Assembly (NCBI GenBank): GCA_023898765.1
Contig: CP060238.1
Location: 186,001 to 250,000, forward strand
DNA from: Rhodospirillales bacterium
GTDB taxonomy: Bacteria > Pseudomonadota > Alphaproteobacteria > Micavibrionales > Micavibrionaceae
Direction: 5' to 3'
DNA length: 64,000 nt
The number at the start of each line of letters is the position of its first letter. The stretch's first letter is position 1. Positions 35,155 through 45,000 of this stretch are shown piece by piece. Position numbers and translations under genes: made by a program. A model generated the notes under the pieces. It did not search any database, was not told the origin of the DNA, and saw only the letters and a program-made list of their open reading frames with translations.

Positions 35155-35856
35155 TTGAAATCTGAACAAAAAAAGAACGGTACAGCCGCGCAAAGCGGTG
35201 GCGTTATGGTTTATATCCTTTTGGCCCTCGCCCTGCTCGGGGCCTTGACGATGACCCTGTCCCGCCAGAACGAACAATCGGACGCCCAGAATATCGACGA
35301 TGAACTGGTCGAATTCCAGGTTACGCGGCTTTTGAATTATGCCCAGTCCGCGCAAAGCGTTGTGGACCAGATGATTATGTCCGGCTCCAATACCAGCGAT
35401 CTGGTTTTCGATCTGCCCAATTCCGCCAGCTTCGATACGGCCCCCTATATCCACAAGGTTTATCACCCGGAAGGCGGCGGCCTTATTTCAGGCAAGGCTG
35501 ATCCGGAAATTTTCACCGGCACGGACAACGACCCAGATCCCGGCTGGTATATGGGGCTTTTTAACAATGTCGAATGGACCCCTTCCGCAACGCAGGATAT
35601 CATCCTGACCGCCCACCAGATCAGCAAACCGGCCTGCGAGAATATCAACCTGAAAGTGACAGGAACCACGACCATTCCGGCCATTGCCGGCACCGGCGTT
35701 CTGGCGGATTATTTAATCGACGATTCCCTGCACACCGGCACGAATGCGGATTTCACGGCCGTTGTTTGCGCAAGCTGTGACGGAATCGCCGGCCTGTGCG
35801 TCAGCAACGCCGCCGCAGATATGTGGAGCTATTTTATCGTTATTGAAGGGCAATAA
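35155..35856 (+). CDS. Pseudopilin-like membrane-anchored protein
   Basis: About 233 residues from a TTG at 35155. It has a strong AGGAAGGA site about 8 bases upstream, whereas an upstream ATG at 35122 lies within the -10 box. The N-terminus is a short basic leader followed by a hydrophobic stretch (SGGVMVYILLALALLGALTMTLSRQ) resembling pilin-type N-termini, but without a clear prepilin peptidase site. The rest is a predicted extracytoplasmic domain with three cysteines near the C-terminus. No family assigned. It ends tail-to-tail with engB, overlapping by 17 bases. Confidence 0.6.
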   Translation: MKSEQKKNGTAAQSGGVMVYILLALALLGALTMTLSRQNEQSDAQNIDDELVEFQVTRLLNYAQSAQSVVDQMIMSGSNTSDLVFDLPNSASFDTAPYIHKVYHPEGGGLISGKADPEIFTGTDNDPDPGWYMGLFNNVEWTPSATQDIILTAHQISKPACENINLKVTGTTTIPAIAGTGVLADYLIDDSLHTGTNADFTAVVCASCDGIAGLCVSNAAADMWSYFIVIEGQ

Positions 35857-36466
35857 GCACGGCGCGAAGGATATCGATTCCTTTATTCTTTGCCGCGCTT
35901 GTTTGCAAAATTCCGGGATACGCCGCCGGATGCTTTTTAAGCGTTTCTAAAATATCCTTTTCCAGCGCGGACAGATTTTTTCCCTTGTCGCACTTGGTCA
36001 GCACAATGCGGTAATTAACCGCCGCCTTGTCCAGCATCGTCATAAGAGTCTCGTCGCTGTCCTTCAAGCCGTGCCGGGCATCCACCAGAACGAAAACGCA
36101 GCGCAAAGTGGGCCGCCCCCGCAAATAATCAAAGATCAGGCTATCCCATTCCCTGCGCGTTGTTTTGGAGACTTTCGCATAGCCGTATCCGGGCATATCT
36201 ACCAGATAAAGCGCACCGCCCAGTTCAAAAAAATTAAGCTGCTGCGTCCGGCCCGGCGTGCCGGACGTGCGCGCCAAATCTTTCCGGCCCGTTAACGCAT
36301 TGAGCAAAGAAGACTTCCCGACATTGGAGCGCCCCGCAAACGCCACTTCGCTGCAGCTTGCCGCAGGCAACTGCGCCAGATCGGCAACGCCCAGAACAAA
36401 ATCGCACGGACCCGCAAAAATTTTGCGCGCTTCTTCCAGTTCCTGTTTTGAAAACTCTTCCGTCAT
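35840..36466 (-). CDS. engB: Ribosome biogenesis GTPase EngB/YihA
   Basis: A 208-residue TRAFAC GTPase with G1 AGRSNVGKSSLLNALTG, G2 TSGTPGRTQ, G3 DMPGYG, G4 TKCDK and G5 SAAKNKG. It assists 50S subunit assembly. Its position after yidC (70 bases) continues the rpmH-rnpA-yidD-yidC-engB order common in alphaproteobacteria. Confidence 0.96.
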   Translation of the reverse strand: MTEEFSKQELEEARKIFAGPCDFVLGVADLAQLPAASCSEVAFAGRSNVGKSSLLNALTGRKDLARTSGTPGRTQQLNFFELGGALYLVDMPGYGYAKVSKTTRREWDSLIFDYLRGRPTLRCVFVLVDARHGLKDSDETLMTMLDKAAVNYRIVLTKCDKGKNLSALEKDILETLKKHPAAYPGILQTSAAKNKGIDILRAVLIALQ

Positions 36467-36536
36467 ATTTATTTTATGTGCCGCTTTATGTGCTGCCGCA
36501 TGAACCCGGTTTTGAAAGCGGGAGAACCGGATATTA

Positions 36537-38453
36537 TTATTTCTTCTTCTTTTTCCTGGGTTTTGGTTTGGAAACCGGCTTTTCCGGCCCGGAGTCTTTC
36601 GAGTCCTCTTCCTCGCCGAACAGGGCCTCTTCGACCTCCTCTTCCACCATTTCCAGCCCCGGATGGATGGACGGGCCTTCTTCGACAGCCTCTTCCATCT
36701 GTTCTATATCCTTATCCCTGGAAAACAAATGAACCTCAACCCCCATGGAGCGCGTAATCACATATTGCTGGATCACAGCAAGCAGGTTGCTGAATGTCCA
36801 GTAAATAACGAGTCCGGACGCAAATTTCGCCAGAATAAAGCACATCAGCCACGGCATCGCCGCGATGATACGCGCCTGCATTTTGTCCTGTGGCGGCGGC
36901 GACATCTTGCGCTGTGCAATCGATGTTATCAGCATCATCACCGGCCACGCCCCGATCATAAGCGCTTGCGGCGGATCCCATGGAATCAGCCCAAACAGGT
37001 TAAAGACCGTGGTCGGATCCGGCGCAGACAGGTCCTTGATCCAGCCAAAAAACGGCGCATGACGCATTTCGATGGTGTTGGACAGCACCTTGAACAACGC
37101 AAAGAAAATCGGAATTTGCACAATAATCGGCAAACATCCGGCCATCGGGTTGACTTCTTCTTTTTGATAAAGCTTGACCAGTTCCTCCTGCAGCTTTTTC
37201 TTATCGTCTTTATATTCGTGACGCAGATTATAGACCTTGGGAGAGACTTTCCGCATCTTGGCAAAGGATTTGTAGGACGTATTGGCCAAGGGAAAAACAG
37301 CCAGGCGCAGCACGACCGTAAACATGATAATGGCAACGCCGAAATTTCCGACAAGACCGTAAAAGAAATTAAGAATAAAAAAGAACGGGCGCGTCAGAAA
37401 ATAATAAATGCCAAAATCAATCGCCAGATCGAAATGCGGAAGATTCCATTTTTCTTCATAGGCATTTAGTGTCTGAATCTTTTTGGCCCCCGCAAAAAAA
37501 CGGTTTTCAAAACGGGCCGATTCACCGGGCCCGATCGTGCGGGCCTGCCCCATAATATCGCTCTGGTAACGCCCCGCATCTTTCGGCAAAGCCCCGGGGG
37601 TGTGTGCAAAACGAAAAGTGGAGAATTCCTTTTGATCCGGCGCCAGGGCCACCAGCCAGTCTTTTTCCGTGATACCGATCCAGCCTTTGACCGCTTCAAA
37701 TTTTTCACGCGGGTTTTCCACCAGATCGCCGTAGCTGCGCTCTGTCATTTCATTCCCGACATAGGCGAGCGGCCCTTCATGCACCACCCAGCGCCCGGCA
37801 TATTCTTCCGGAAACCCTTTTTGAGAAATCAGGGCATAGGGAAAAAACGTCAGCGTTTTCGATCCCTTGTTGACAACGCGCTGGCTCAAAGTGAAACCGT
37901 ATTCCTCGTCCAGCGAAATGGTTTTTTCAAAAGACACCCCCTGTCCATTCGACCATGTCAACGTCACAGGAGTCTGCGGGGAAAGAGTTTTTGAACCGCC
38001 GGCTTTCCAGACCGTATTTTTGTCCGGCATTTTTACACTCTTGTCCGATGTCACCCATCCAAACTCCATATAGCGGGCGAACGCCGCGCCGGAGGGAGAC
38101 AAAAGAGAAACCCTTTTTTTCTTTTCAATCGTTTTAAAATAATTTTTCAGGCTGAGGTCATCAATCCGCCCGCCCGTCAAATTGACAGAGCCGGAAACGT
38201 CTTCATTTTCAAACGGCACACGGGCCGTTTGCGAAATAACTTCATCGCGGGGTTTTTCCTCTTCCACAAAAGGAACGCCGGATACCTGAGACTCTTTCAC
38301 GGCGGCGGCGACAGCTTCGCGCTGCGCCCGTATCGCCTCGGCCTGCGGCGCCAGAATAAAATGGTCATAGGCCGCCCAAAGCGCTACCGACAACACCATA
38401 AACAAAATGAGATTGCGGATATCATTTGGATGCATTTCATCTTTATTCTGCAT
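36537..38453 (-). CDS. yidC: Membrane protein insertase YidC
   Basis: A 638-residue YidC of the Gram-negative type: membrane helix 1 (about residues 10-28), a large periplasmic beta domain, then the five-helix insertase core. The core has FYGLVGNFGVAIIMFTVVLRLAVFPLANTSYKSFAKM, GCLPIIVQIPIFFALFKVL and the last helices with VIYWTFSNLLAVIQQYVI. The functional Arg is in VVLRL. The C-terminal tail is long: acidic, then ending in KPKPRKKKKK, fitting ribosome contact. It inserts and folds inner-membrane proteins, alone or with SecYEG. Overlaps yidD by 11 bases. Confidence 0.97.
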   Translation of the reverse strand: MQNKDEMHPNDIRNLILFMVLSVALWAAYDHFILAPQAEAIRAQREAVAAAVKESQVSGVPFVEEEKPRDEVISQTARVPFENEDVSGSVNLTGGRIDDLSLKNYFKTIEKKKRVSLLSPSGAAFARYMEFGWVTSDKSVKMPDKNTVWKAGGSKTLSPQTPVTLTWSNGQGVSFEKTISLDEEYGFTLSQRVVNKGSKTLTFFPYALISQKGFPEEYAGRWVVHEGPLAYVGNEMTERSYGDLVENPREKFEAVKGWIGITEKDWLVALAPDQKEFSTFRFAHTPGALPKDAGRYQSDIMGQARTIGPGESARFENRFFAGAKKIQTLNAYEEKWNLPHFDLAIDFGIYYFLTRPFFFILNFFYGLVGNFGVAIIMFTVVLRLAVFPLANTSYKSFAKMRKVSPKVYNLRHEYKDDKKKLQEELVKLYQKEEVNPMAGCLPIIVQIPIFFALFKVLSNTIEMRHAPFFGWIKDLSAPDPTTVFNLFGLIPWDPPQALMIGAWPVMMLITSIAQRKMSPPPQDKMQARIIAAMPWLMCFILAKFASGLVIYWTFSNLLAVIQQYVITRSMGVEVHLFSRDKDIEQMEEAVEEGPSIHPGLEMVEEEVEEALFGEEEDSKDSGPEKPVSKPKPRKKKKK

Positions 38454-38748
38454 GATCGGCTTTCGTTTTGGGGCCAGAGCCTGGACAAGAGTTCGAATTC
38501 AGGCGTTTATAACCGATGATCCCTTCACGATCAATGCCCGGGACAGGATCCAGATAAGCCCCTTTGTACCAGGGATGGCACCTCAGTATCCGCTTGAGAG
38601 ACAAAAACAGCCCCTTAAGCACCCCGTACCTCTCAAGCGCCTGCATGGCATAGGCGCTGCATGTGGGATGGAAACGGCAGCACGGACCGGTAAGCGGAGA
38701 AATCAGGTAAGCATATCCCCTGATAAAGAACTGTAAAACCTGCTTCAT
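38443..38748 (-). CDS. yidD: Membrane protein insertion efficiency factor YidD
   Basis: A 101-residue protein with the family motif FIRGYAYLISPLTGPCCRFHPTCSAYAMQAL (three conserved cysteines) and RILRCHPWYKGAYLDPVP. An amphipathic helix binds the membrane and helps insertion with YidC. The C-terminal 25 residues are extra and overlap the start of yidC. Confidence 0.94.
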   Translation of the reverse strand: MKQVLQFFIRGYAYLISPLTGPCCRFHPTCSAYAMQALERYGVLKGLFLSLKRILRCHPWYKGAYLDPVPGIDREGIIGYKRLNSNSCPGSGPKTKADHAE

Positions 38749-38767
38749 CCGCTTCTACTCACTTAAC

Positions 38768-39136
38768 TTAATCCCCCTTCAAAACGCCCGTCTTCCGCAA
38801 ACAATATTCCAGATCCTTTTTCAGGTCGGAATAAAGGCGCGTTCCGGTCTGAGGCCGCCCGATCAGGACATAGTCCGTATGATCCCTGGCCACAAGAGGC
38901 AGAACGTCATATGCGACGCTCCGCAGGCGGCGCTTGATCCGGTTTCGATTCACGGCAGATTTGCTTAAATTCCTGGTCGCCGTCAGCCCGAACCGAATGC
39001 CTTTCCCCTCATTCTCGCAAACCTGCAGGATCAGGCCTTTGGCCACCCATTTTTGCCCCTGAAACCTTGCACGCAAAAAATCGGACCGTTTTTTCAAACG
39101 GTCCAGCGACTTTATGTTCTCTTTTTTGGCTTCCAC
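38768..39136 (-). CDS. rnpA: Ribonuclease P protein component
   Basis: A 122-residue basic protein with the RNase P signature AVNRNRIKRRLRSV (about residues 66-79) and an upstream LKKRSDFLRAR element. It assists the catalytic RNA in 5' maturation of tRNAs. It lies 44 bases after rpmH in the same operon. Confidence 0.95.
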   Translation of the reverse strand: MEAKKENIKSLDRLKKRSDFLRARFQGQKWVAKGLILQVCENEGKGIRFGLTATRNLSKSAVNRNRIKRRLRSVAYDVLPLVARDHTDYVLIGRPQTGTRLYSDLKKDLEYCLRKTGVLKGD

Positions 39137-39180
39137 CCTGTTTTGCGCCGCTTCATCATAAAATAAAGAGCGGACGGATG

Positions 39181-39315
39181 TTACGCGCTTAAACGGGCGC
39201 GGCCCTTGGCGCGGCGTGCCGCCAGAACGCGGCGGCCATTTTTGGTAGCCATGCGGGCACGAAAACCGTGGCGGCGTTTACGAACAAGTTCACTCGGCTG
39301 ATAGGTACGTTTCAT
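39181..39315 (-). CDS. rpmH: 50S ribosomal protein L34
   Basis: A 44-residue protein, MKRTYQPSELVRKRRHGFRA to the end RARLSA, full family length and extremely basic. First gene of the rpmH-rnpA-yidD-yidC-engB operon, preceded by a near-consensus promoter. Confidence 0.98.
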   Translation of the reverse strand: MKRTYQPSELVRKRRHGFRARMATKNGRRVLAARRAKGRARLSA

Positions 39316-39362
39316 TCTTTTCTTCCCCTTATTTGGGCTTTAATTCCTTGAATTCTGGCGAT

Positions 39363-39391
39363 GTTGTACAGGGAAACTCTTTTTCTGTCAA
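39363..39391 (-). promoter_or_regulatory. rpmH operon promoter
   Basis: On the minus strand a perfect TTGACA (39391-39386) is followed after 17 bases by TACAAC (39368-39363). Start of transcription would be about 40 bases before rpmH. This is the best sigma-70 promoter in the window. Confidence 0.8.
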
Positions 39392-39475
39392 TTTTTCTTG
39401 CGATTTATGTCAGGTTTGGCAATATAGGCGGGTTAAAGATTTTAAATCAGGGACTTACAGAAAGCTCAATCTTAC

Positions 39476-40096
39476 ATGTATATCGATGACAAATGGACTC
39501 CCGTGCAGGGAGAAGAGCTTGCAGGCTTTCTGGATCAAATCGATCCTGTCGGCGGGAAATACAAGGTGAATCCGGAAACCACGATCGTGGAGTGGCGAAT
39601 GTTGCCCTTTTACGATCAGGTTGCCCTGATTCGCGTTAAAGATCCGGCATGGACCCCGCGGAATCTGTTCATTTATTACCTGACAGATCAGGGAAATCTT
39701 TACTGGCTCAACGGCACCTCCCCGCCTATCCATGAGATCAATGCAAAAGCGCCCATCAAAATAACGGATGAAAACGTACTGGAATACCTCAATTTCTTCT
39801 GTTTTTTTGTGCGCGGCGAAGAAGGCCCCTTCCTGATTGCCGAAAGCATGGACGACCCGTATATGCCCAAGGATCTGGACGACAGGACCCGCTCCGTTAT
39901 TGAAGGCACCATCCGTCCGGCCTCCTATGAGGGCAAGAACGAGCAGGGCTACTGGCTTTGCGACGCCGTTGTCTATTATTCCAACGCGCTTTTCATCGCA
40001 AATTTTGCCGTCCAGCCCGGCGGAATGATCGAAATGCTGGACGACGAGCCCATCGCGGCGGACCTTCCTGTCAAAGTGGATGCGCCTGTCTCTTAA
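39476..40096 (+). CDS. Hypothetical protein upstream of the IcmC-like gene
   Basis: A 206-residue protein without signal peptide or membrane segment, acidic, and rich in Tyr and Trp. I recognise no domain. Its N-terminus (MYIDDKWTPVQGEELAGFLDQ) and the FFCFFVRGEEGPFLI stretch suggest a compact beta-rich cytosolic protein. It is co-directional with the IcmC/DotE-like gene 134 bases downstream, which has its own promoter, so a link to secretion is possible but unproven. Confidence 0.7.
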   Translation: MYIDDKWTPVQGEELAGFLDQIDPVGGKYKVNPETTIVEWRMLPFYDQVALIRVKDPAWTPRNLFIYYLTDQGNLYWLNGTSPPIHEINAKAPIKITDENVLEYLNFFCFFVRGEEGPFLIAESMDDPYMPKDLDDRTRSVIEGTIRPASYEGKNEQGYWLCDAVVYYSNALFIANFAVQPGGMIEMLDDEPIAADLPVKVDAPVS

Positions 40097-40193
40097 TAGG
40101 ACGGCAACGCATTGATATAAAACAGGAATTTTTGTTTCTGGTCCTGACAGGCCGGGAGCACCCCTTCAAAATTTTTATTCTTCTCCGGCCCTG

Positions 40194-40202
40194 TGGTATA
40201 CT
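40194..40202 (+). promoter_or_regulatory. Extended -10 promoter of the IcmC-like gene
   Basis: TGG-TATACT (40194-40202) lies about 28 bases before the ATG; the -35 (TTTATT) is weak. AGAGGG serves as ribosome-binding site. Confidence 0.5.
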
Positions 40203-40229
40203 TAGTAAGGTCATGAGAGGGACTAAAAT

Positions 40230-41462
40230 ATGAAGAATTTCAAAGAATTAGCGCTTTTCCATATCGTTACGCTTGGGGTAATATCTTTCGCGAACCCCGT
40301 TTTTGCGCAGGATATCAATACCGTTTCGGATAATATCGTAGAATCGATAGACGATCTGCCGGGCCTGCTGAGCGGCGTATCCTATCTGCTCGGAACCTTG
40401 CTTGGCGTTCTGGGAGTCCTGAAAATCAAGGATCATGCCGACAATCCGGGCAGCACGCCTTTGCAACACGGTATGATCCGCCTGGCAGCCGGCGGTGCGC
40501 TCTTTGCCCTGCCGCTCGTTTTCGAAGCCATGCAAATCACGATTGGAGAAGACGGCGCACTGGAACAGGCTGAAGTGAGCGGTGTTGCCTATGGCGGAGG
40601 GGGAAGCTGCCCCGGAGGGGAAACGCTGGGCACGGTTATATGCAATCTCATACTGTCTTCCAACAGGCTCCCCGGCCTCTTTTCCGGCGCGTCCTACCTC
40701 TTCGGCGTGTTCCTTGGAATCTGGGGTATTATGAAACTGAGAGATCATGTCGAAAACCCCGGACAGGTCCAGATATGGGACTCCGTCAAACGCTTTTTGG
40801 CCGGCGGCGCTTTCTTCGCCCTTCCGACCGTTGCGGAAGCCGTACAAAGGAGCCTTGATGCGGACAACCTTGATTCTTTTACAACCGGCGGCTTTAAGGA
40901 AGGCACGAGCGGCACAGGGCTGGACGCCATGATCGTCAGCCTTGTCGAAGATATATGGGAGCCGACGCTGTGGCTTGTGATTTCCTTCAGCTATCTTGCC
41001 GGTACGATCCTGGTCATTATCGGTATTTCACGTTTCTTAAAAACAGAGCAGGAAGGCGCCCGCGGGCCAACCGGGATTGGAACAATTATGACCTTCCTCG
41101 TGGCAGGCGCCCTGTTCTCCGTTCACAAAATGGTCGGAGCCCTTTCCACGTCCCTGTTTGAAACAAACGTTGTGACCATGAAACCGGAGCTGGTTTATAC
41201 GCCCGGCCTGACAGGCGCGGAAAAAGCCCATGCGGAAGCCGTCATTCAGGCTGTCATCGTCTTTGTCGCCATTATCGGATGGATCAGCATCGTGCGCGGA
41301 TTTTTCATTATCAGGGGCGTTTCCGAGGGAAGTTCCCAGGCCTCTATGATGGCGGGCATGACCCATCTTATCGGCGGCGCCATCGCGGTCAACCTCGGCC
41401 CTGCCATGAATGCCGTCCAGACGACACTGGGCATCACCCAATACGGTATTTCATTCAGCTAA
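40230..41462 (+). CDS. icmC: IcmC/DotE-type protein with IcmD/DotP-like repeats
   Basis: A 410-residue inner-membrane protein. After a signal-like N-terminus it has four copies of a two-helix unit, at about residues 30-110, 138-210, 240-310 and 337-402. The first is almost the IcmD protein of this same locus: by eye 63 of 81 aligned positions are identical (SDNIxESI, DLPGLL, LKIKDH, TPLQHG, IRLAAGG). The second is a diverged copy (LRDHVENP, FLAGGAFFALP). The last two together (ending IRGFFIIRGVSEGSSQ and THLIGGAIAVNLGPAMNAVQTTLGI) fit IcmC/DotE. Legionella DotE is about half this length. It belongs to the Dot/Icm inner-membrane complex but is outside the main operon, convergent to it. Confidence 0.82.
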   Translation: MKNFKELALFHIVTLGVISFANPVFAQDINTVSDNIVESIDDLPGLLSGVSYLLGTLLGVLGVLKIKDHADNPGSTPLQHGMIRLAAGGALFALPLVFEAMQITIGEDGALEQAEVSGVAYGGGGSCPGGETLGTVICNLILSSNRLPGLFSGASYLFGVFLGIWGIMKLRDHVENPGQVQIWDSVKRFLAGGAFFALPTVAEAVQRSLDADNLDSFTTGGFKEGTSGTGLDAMIVSLVEDIWEPTLWLVISFSYLAGTILVIIGISRFLKTEQEGARGPTGIGTIMTFLVAGALFSVHKMVGALSTSLFETNVVTMKPELVYTPGLTGAEKAHAEAVIQAVIVFVAIIGWISIVRGFFIIRGVSEGSSQASMMAGMTHLIGGAIAVNLGPAMNAVQTTLGITQYGISFS

Positions 41463-41496
41463 AACAAACAAAGGCAGGGAGCGGAAACTCCCTGCC
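41461..41496 (-). terminator. Terminator of the icm operon (possibly bidirectional)
   Basis: GGCAGGGAG (41473-41481) pairs perfectly with CTCCCTGCC (41488-41496) around CGGAAA. Read on the minus strand it is followed by TTTGTTTGTTTT and lies one base after the last gene of the icmB run. It separates the two convergent icm units. Confidence 0.85.
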
Positions 41497-41497
41497 T

Positions 41498-42001
41498 CTA
41501 ATACAGGCCCTCAAGCATATCCTCTGCAGGCGGCGGCAGAGTCAGGTCCGGCTCTGCAGCGATGATGGACGGAATGGAAATATTAAACTTTTTGATAATA
41601 TCGGAGTCGACTTCCCGGCGGTTGAAGAACACCTTCTCGATCATCAGCCCCCCCGCATCATCCTGCGTGAAAGAGCATTCAATCATTTCCATTTTATACT
41701 GGCCAAACGCGTCAATGCTCGTGAAATTAATACGGGTCGCGCGAGGATATTGTTCAACGGATTCATGACGGATCGTTTCAGGATAAGCAACATTCTGCTC
41801 TAAAAACGCACCGCAAACGCCATATAAAATGCTGCCTTTCGGCGGATCGCAGGAAAATAACGACAAGAGAATAATCAGGAGAACAAACGCAGCAATACCC
41901 GCCAGAGCAACGCGCGTCCTGTTCCAGACCGGCGGAAGCATTTCATCAATATCATCCTGCCCTTCCGGATCCGGAGAGGAATCTACAGGATTTTCTCTCA
42001 T
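41498..42001 (-). CDS. Bitopic membrane protein linked to icmB
   Basis: A 167-residue protein: an acidic cytosolic N-terminus (about 30 residues), one membrane segment (about 33-50, ALAGIAAFVLLIILLSLFSC) and a periplasmic domain of about 110 residues with three cysteines. I cannot match it to a named Dot/Icm protein. It overlaps icmB by ATGA and precedes the operon terminator, so it is made with the secretion ATPase. It may be a lineage-specific core or assembly component. Confidence 0.75.
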   Translation of the reverse strand: MRENPVDSSPDPEGQDDIDEMLPPVWNRTRVALAGIAAFVLLIILLSLFSCDPPKGSILYGVCGAFLEQNVAYPETIRHESVEQYPRATRINFTSIDAFGQYKMEMIECSFTQDDAGGLMIEKVFFNRREVDSDIIKKFNISIPSIIAAEPDLTLPPPAEDMLEGLY

Positions 42002-45000
42002 GGTTTATCCTGCCCGTTTTTTTTGTCTTTGGAGTCCTTATCTTCAAAGTCTTCGGCAGGAGGCGCCGGATTTTTCTTCGGTCCCAGAATCTCGTCATCA
42101 TCGTCGTCATCAACAACTTTCCGGCGTTTGTCCCCTTCGGGCTCGGGCTGCGAAGGATCCTGCGGCACACCCTTCATCTTGTGGCCGCTGGCTTCAACCA
42201 GTTCGGCTACAATATCGTCGATCACCTGCGCCAGCGCCGCAGACCGGGCATGTCCATGCTCCGACAGCTCAATAATGCGGCGCCGGATTTCATTTCGCGC
42301 ACTTCCGTTTGGAAAGTTGATCGCCAGAATCTGCCGCGTGAGATGGGCGCCCAATATGTTATAAAGCCGGCTCCTGATTGCCACATCTTCCGAAGATGTG
42401 GAAAGCGCCCAGATTTCGATCGGCCCCAGGGTATTATACAAAAACTGTTCATACCTGCCGTCAACGGTTCCCAGAACAAACAGGACGGGCGCCCCCCCTG
42501 CCTTCGGCCCCGTCAGTTTATAACGAATAACGTTCCGCGCCGTTTCCGACAAACCGAAGCGCTCCCGGATATCATCCACGGCCTGATCCGAAATGGCCGC
42601 GCCCAGTACCCAGACGCCCGTGGCCAGATCCACCATATCCTGATCGAAGTCGCCCAAAAGCTGCGAAGACAGCGCAATCTGCACCCCGCGTTTCCGGCCC
42701 TCGCGCACGTCCCTCACAAGCTGCGCCCGCACAGACAAAGACCCGCCGGTCCTGTGAAATTCGTCATAGCAAAGCCGCTTGGGCGTTTCCATGATGTTCT
42801 GGATACGGGTCTCATGGAATCCACGGTATTTCTCCGGAACGCTCGAGAGCATTTCCGCGCCCATCCACCAGTTACGGACAAGGACATGACGGGCCAAAAG
42901 ATACATCACGGACGTTTGCCGTTCCGCCGTATCGTCCCCTTGGGGAGACACATCCATCAAGTCAATCGCGCAAACCCGCGAATCGGAAACGTCAAATTTT
43001 GTCACCCCGGCAAGAATCGGAAATTCCCGGATCGCGGAGGTCACCATCCGTTCAAACGCACTGATGACGTTTTCCATGGTAAGACCGGCCGCCGTCTGTT
43101 CGAAAAGAGAACGCGTCTGCGGACGGCGGGAAGCCGTAATGGCATCCGCCAGAGACGGGGAAGCGTAGCGCTGGGCCAGAATGGCAACGTGCGTTTCCCC
43201 CAGGTCGAACATCCGGTCAACCACATCCCACCAATAGGGGTCCGAAGGCAGATGCAGGTTATGTTTCTGGATGGCTTCATCCACGTGAACATCCAGACGC
43301 GGCAGATAAGGACGCGGCTCCGCATTTGCAGCCGCATCGTCCCGCCAGCGAAACATCTCGTCCACGACCAGGCCCGCAAGCTGCTGTATCCCGTCATAGG
43401 GGCGCTCATGCCCGGGCGCGGTGCAAAGGAGCGTCAAGAGCTCGACAAGATAACTCCGTTCGTCAATCAGCGGATACCGGCACCCGAGCTGGGTATCGAA
43501 AGGATTGACCGCAAACGCGTTTGTCATCCGCATGCGATAATGCGCCGCTTCATGCTGCCTTTCTTCCGGCAGGGCCTCTTTAATCAGGGAAACCATGCCG
43601 GAGGAAGACGGGCCGACGTCAATAATTGCGACATAAGGAAGCTGGCTAAGCCCCGGCGTCAGGCAACAACACATGTTCATGGAATTTAACAGAACCGATT
43701 TCCCGGCCCCGGGCTGCGCAAACATCAAATCGAACCAGGTGGTCGTGACATTCGTTCCCGTCTGGTAAGGCCAGACCTTCCCGTCAGGGGTCCGGAAAAG
43801 CATGGCGCCCCTCTCAAAAGGCGAAGAGGGCCGTTGCCACGGCATCAGCTTCATGACCTCAAACATCGGCGCGACAGCGGCAGGCGCCGTCCCCGCGCAA
43901 TGAATACCCATTGCCGAAGACATCACGCAATCCAGAGGATCGCCGGAAAACTCACTTACCTGACAATAGCCCCAGCTCTCGACGGACTGGACAAGGTTGG
44001 CCAGCCGGTCCTGCAGCAATTTGGGGTTGTCCCGCGGCGCCCATGTGGCAAAAGACACCCGCAGGCGAACGACAGGCTCTTTCCGGGCCATGCGCTGCAG
44101 GCCCTCCAGAGAATATTTTATCTGCTTGTTCAGCGCGTTCGTGACCCCCAGAATCGTGGCCACAAAAGCCCGGAAAGCCGTCGCATAAGCGCCGCCGCCC
44201 TCAAGCATGAAAGAAATCCGGTAAGGGATATCCACTTCATGCAGGCGATTCAGAAGCATCGGAAACGGACTGGGATCCATCGGCGCCAGAGTGATATCCG
44301 CCCCGGCCCAGAGAAGGTCCCCTATCCGGACCGTATATTCGTTCATAACATACGCATCGCCCAGCGCCAGTTGCTGGCGCATGGAAGGCCAGAGAATTTC
44401 AGACATGTCCGTCTTGCTGAGCGGCGCGCGCGAGGGAATAAAATCCCCCGGCAAGCATATGGCCCAGTCCTCATGGGCCTTGTTGGGATAGAGATTGTTT
44501 TTAACGGCCAGCATCGCCTCCCGCGCCGTCAACGCCTCCGCGCTCATGCCCAGCTCATCCAGAGACGACAGCACCGCCGCGGTGTAACTTTTGTGACGAT
44601 TCCGCAGACCGGCCAAAGCCGCCAGAGGATCCTGCGCATAGCCCGCATTCACCCATTTCTTTTTCTGCGCTTCTGCCGCCGCCCGTTTCATTTCATTCTG
44701 GGTCATAATGGAAGGGCGCGTCCAAAGGACAAAATAGCATTCTTCAAAAGACAAAAAGCGGGACAAATGGCGGACCCGCTCGTCAAAGATATCCTTCACT
44801 TCCAGTTCAACCGTTTCGGCCGTCAAACGGGAGGGGCGGATCAGTTTTTCCAGATAAGAGGATATCCTGTCCGGATCGCGCGTAAAATAAACCTGCAGCG
44901 CATGACCCTGCCGGTCGAAACGCGCGCCGATTTTCAATGTCGCGCCCTCGATCAGATAGTTATATTCCTCTTCCCCGACAATCTGGCGGCTGCCGTCTAT

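Noticed and set aside
39316..39475. Replication origin near rpmH
   Set aside because: The rpmH block is sometimes near oriC, but I see no DnaA boxes, dnaA or dnaN here.
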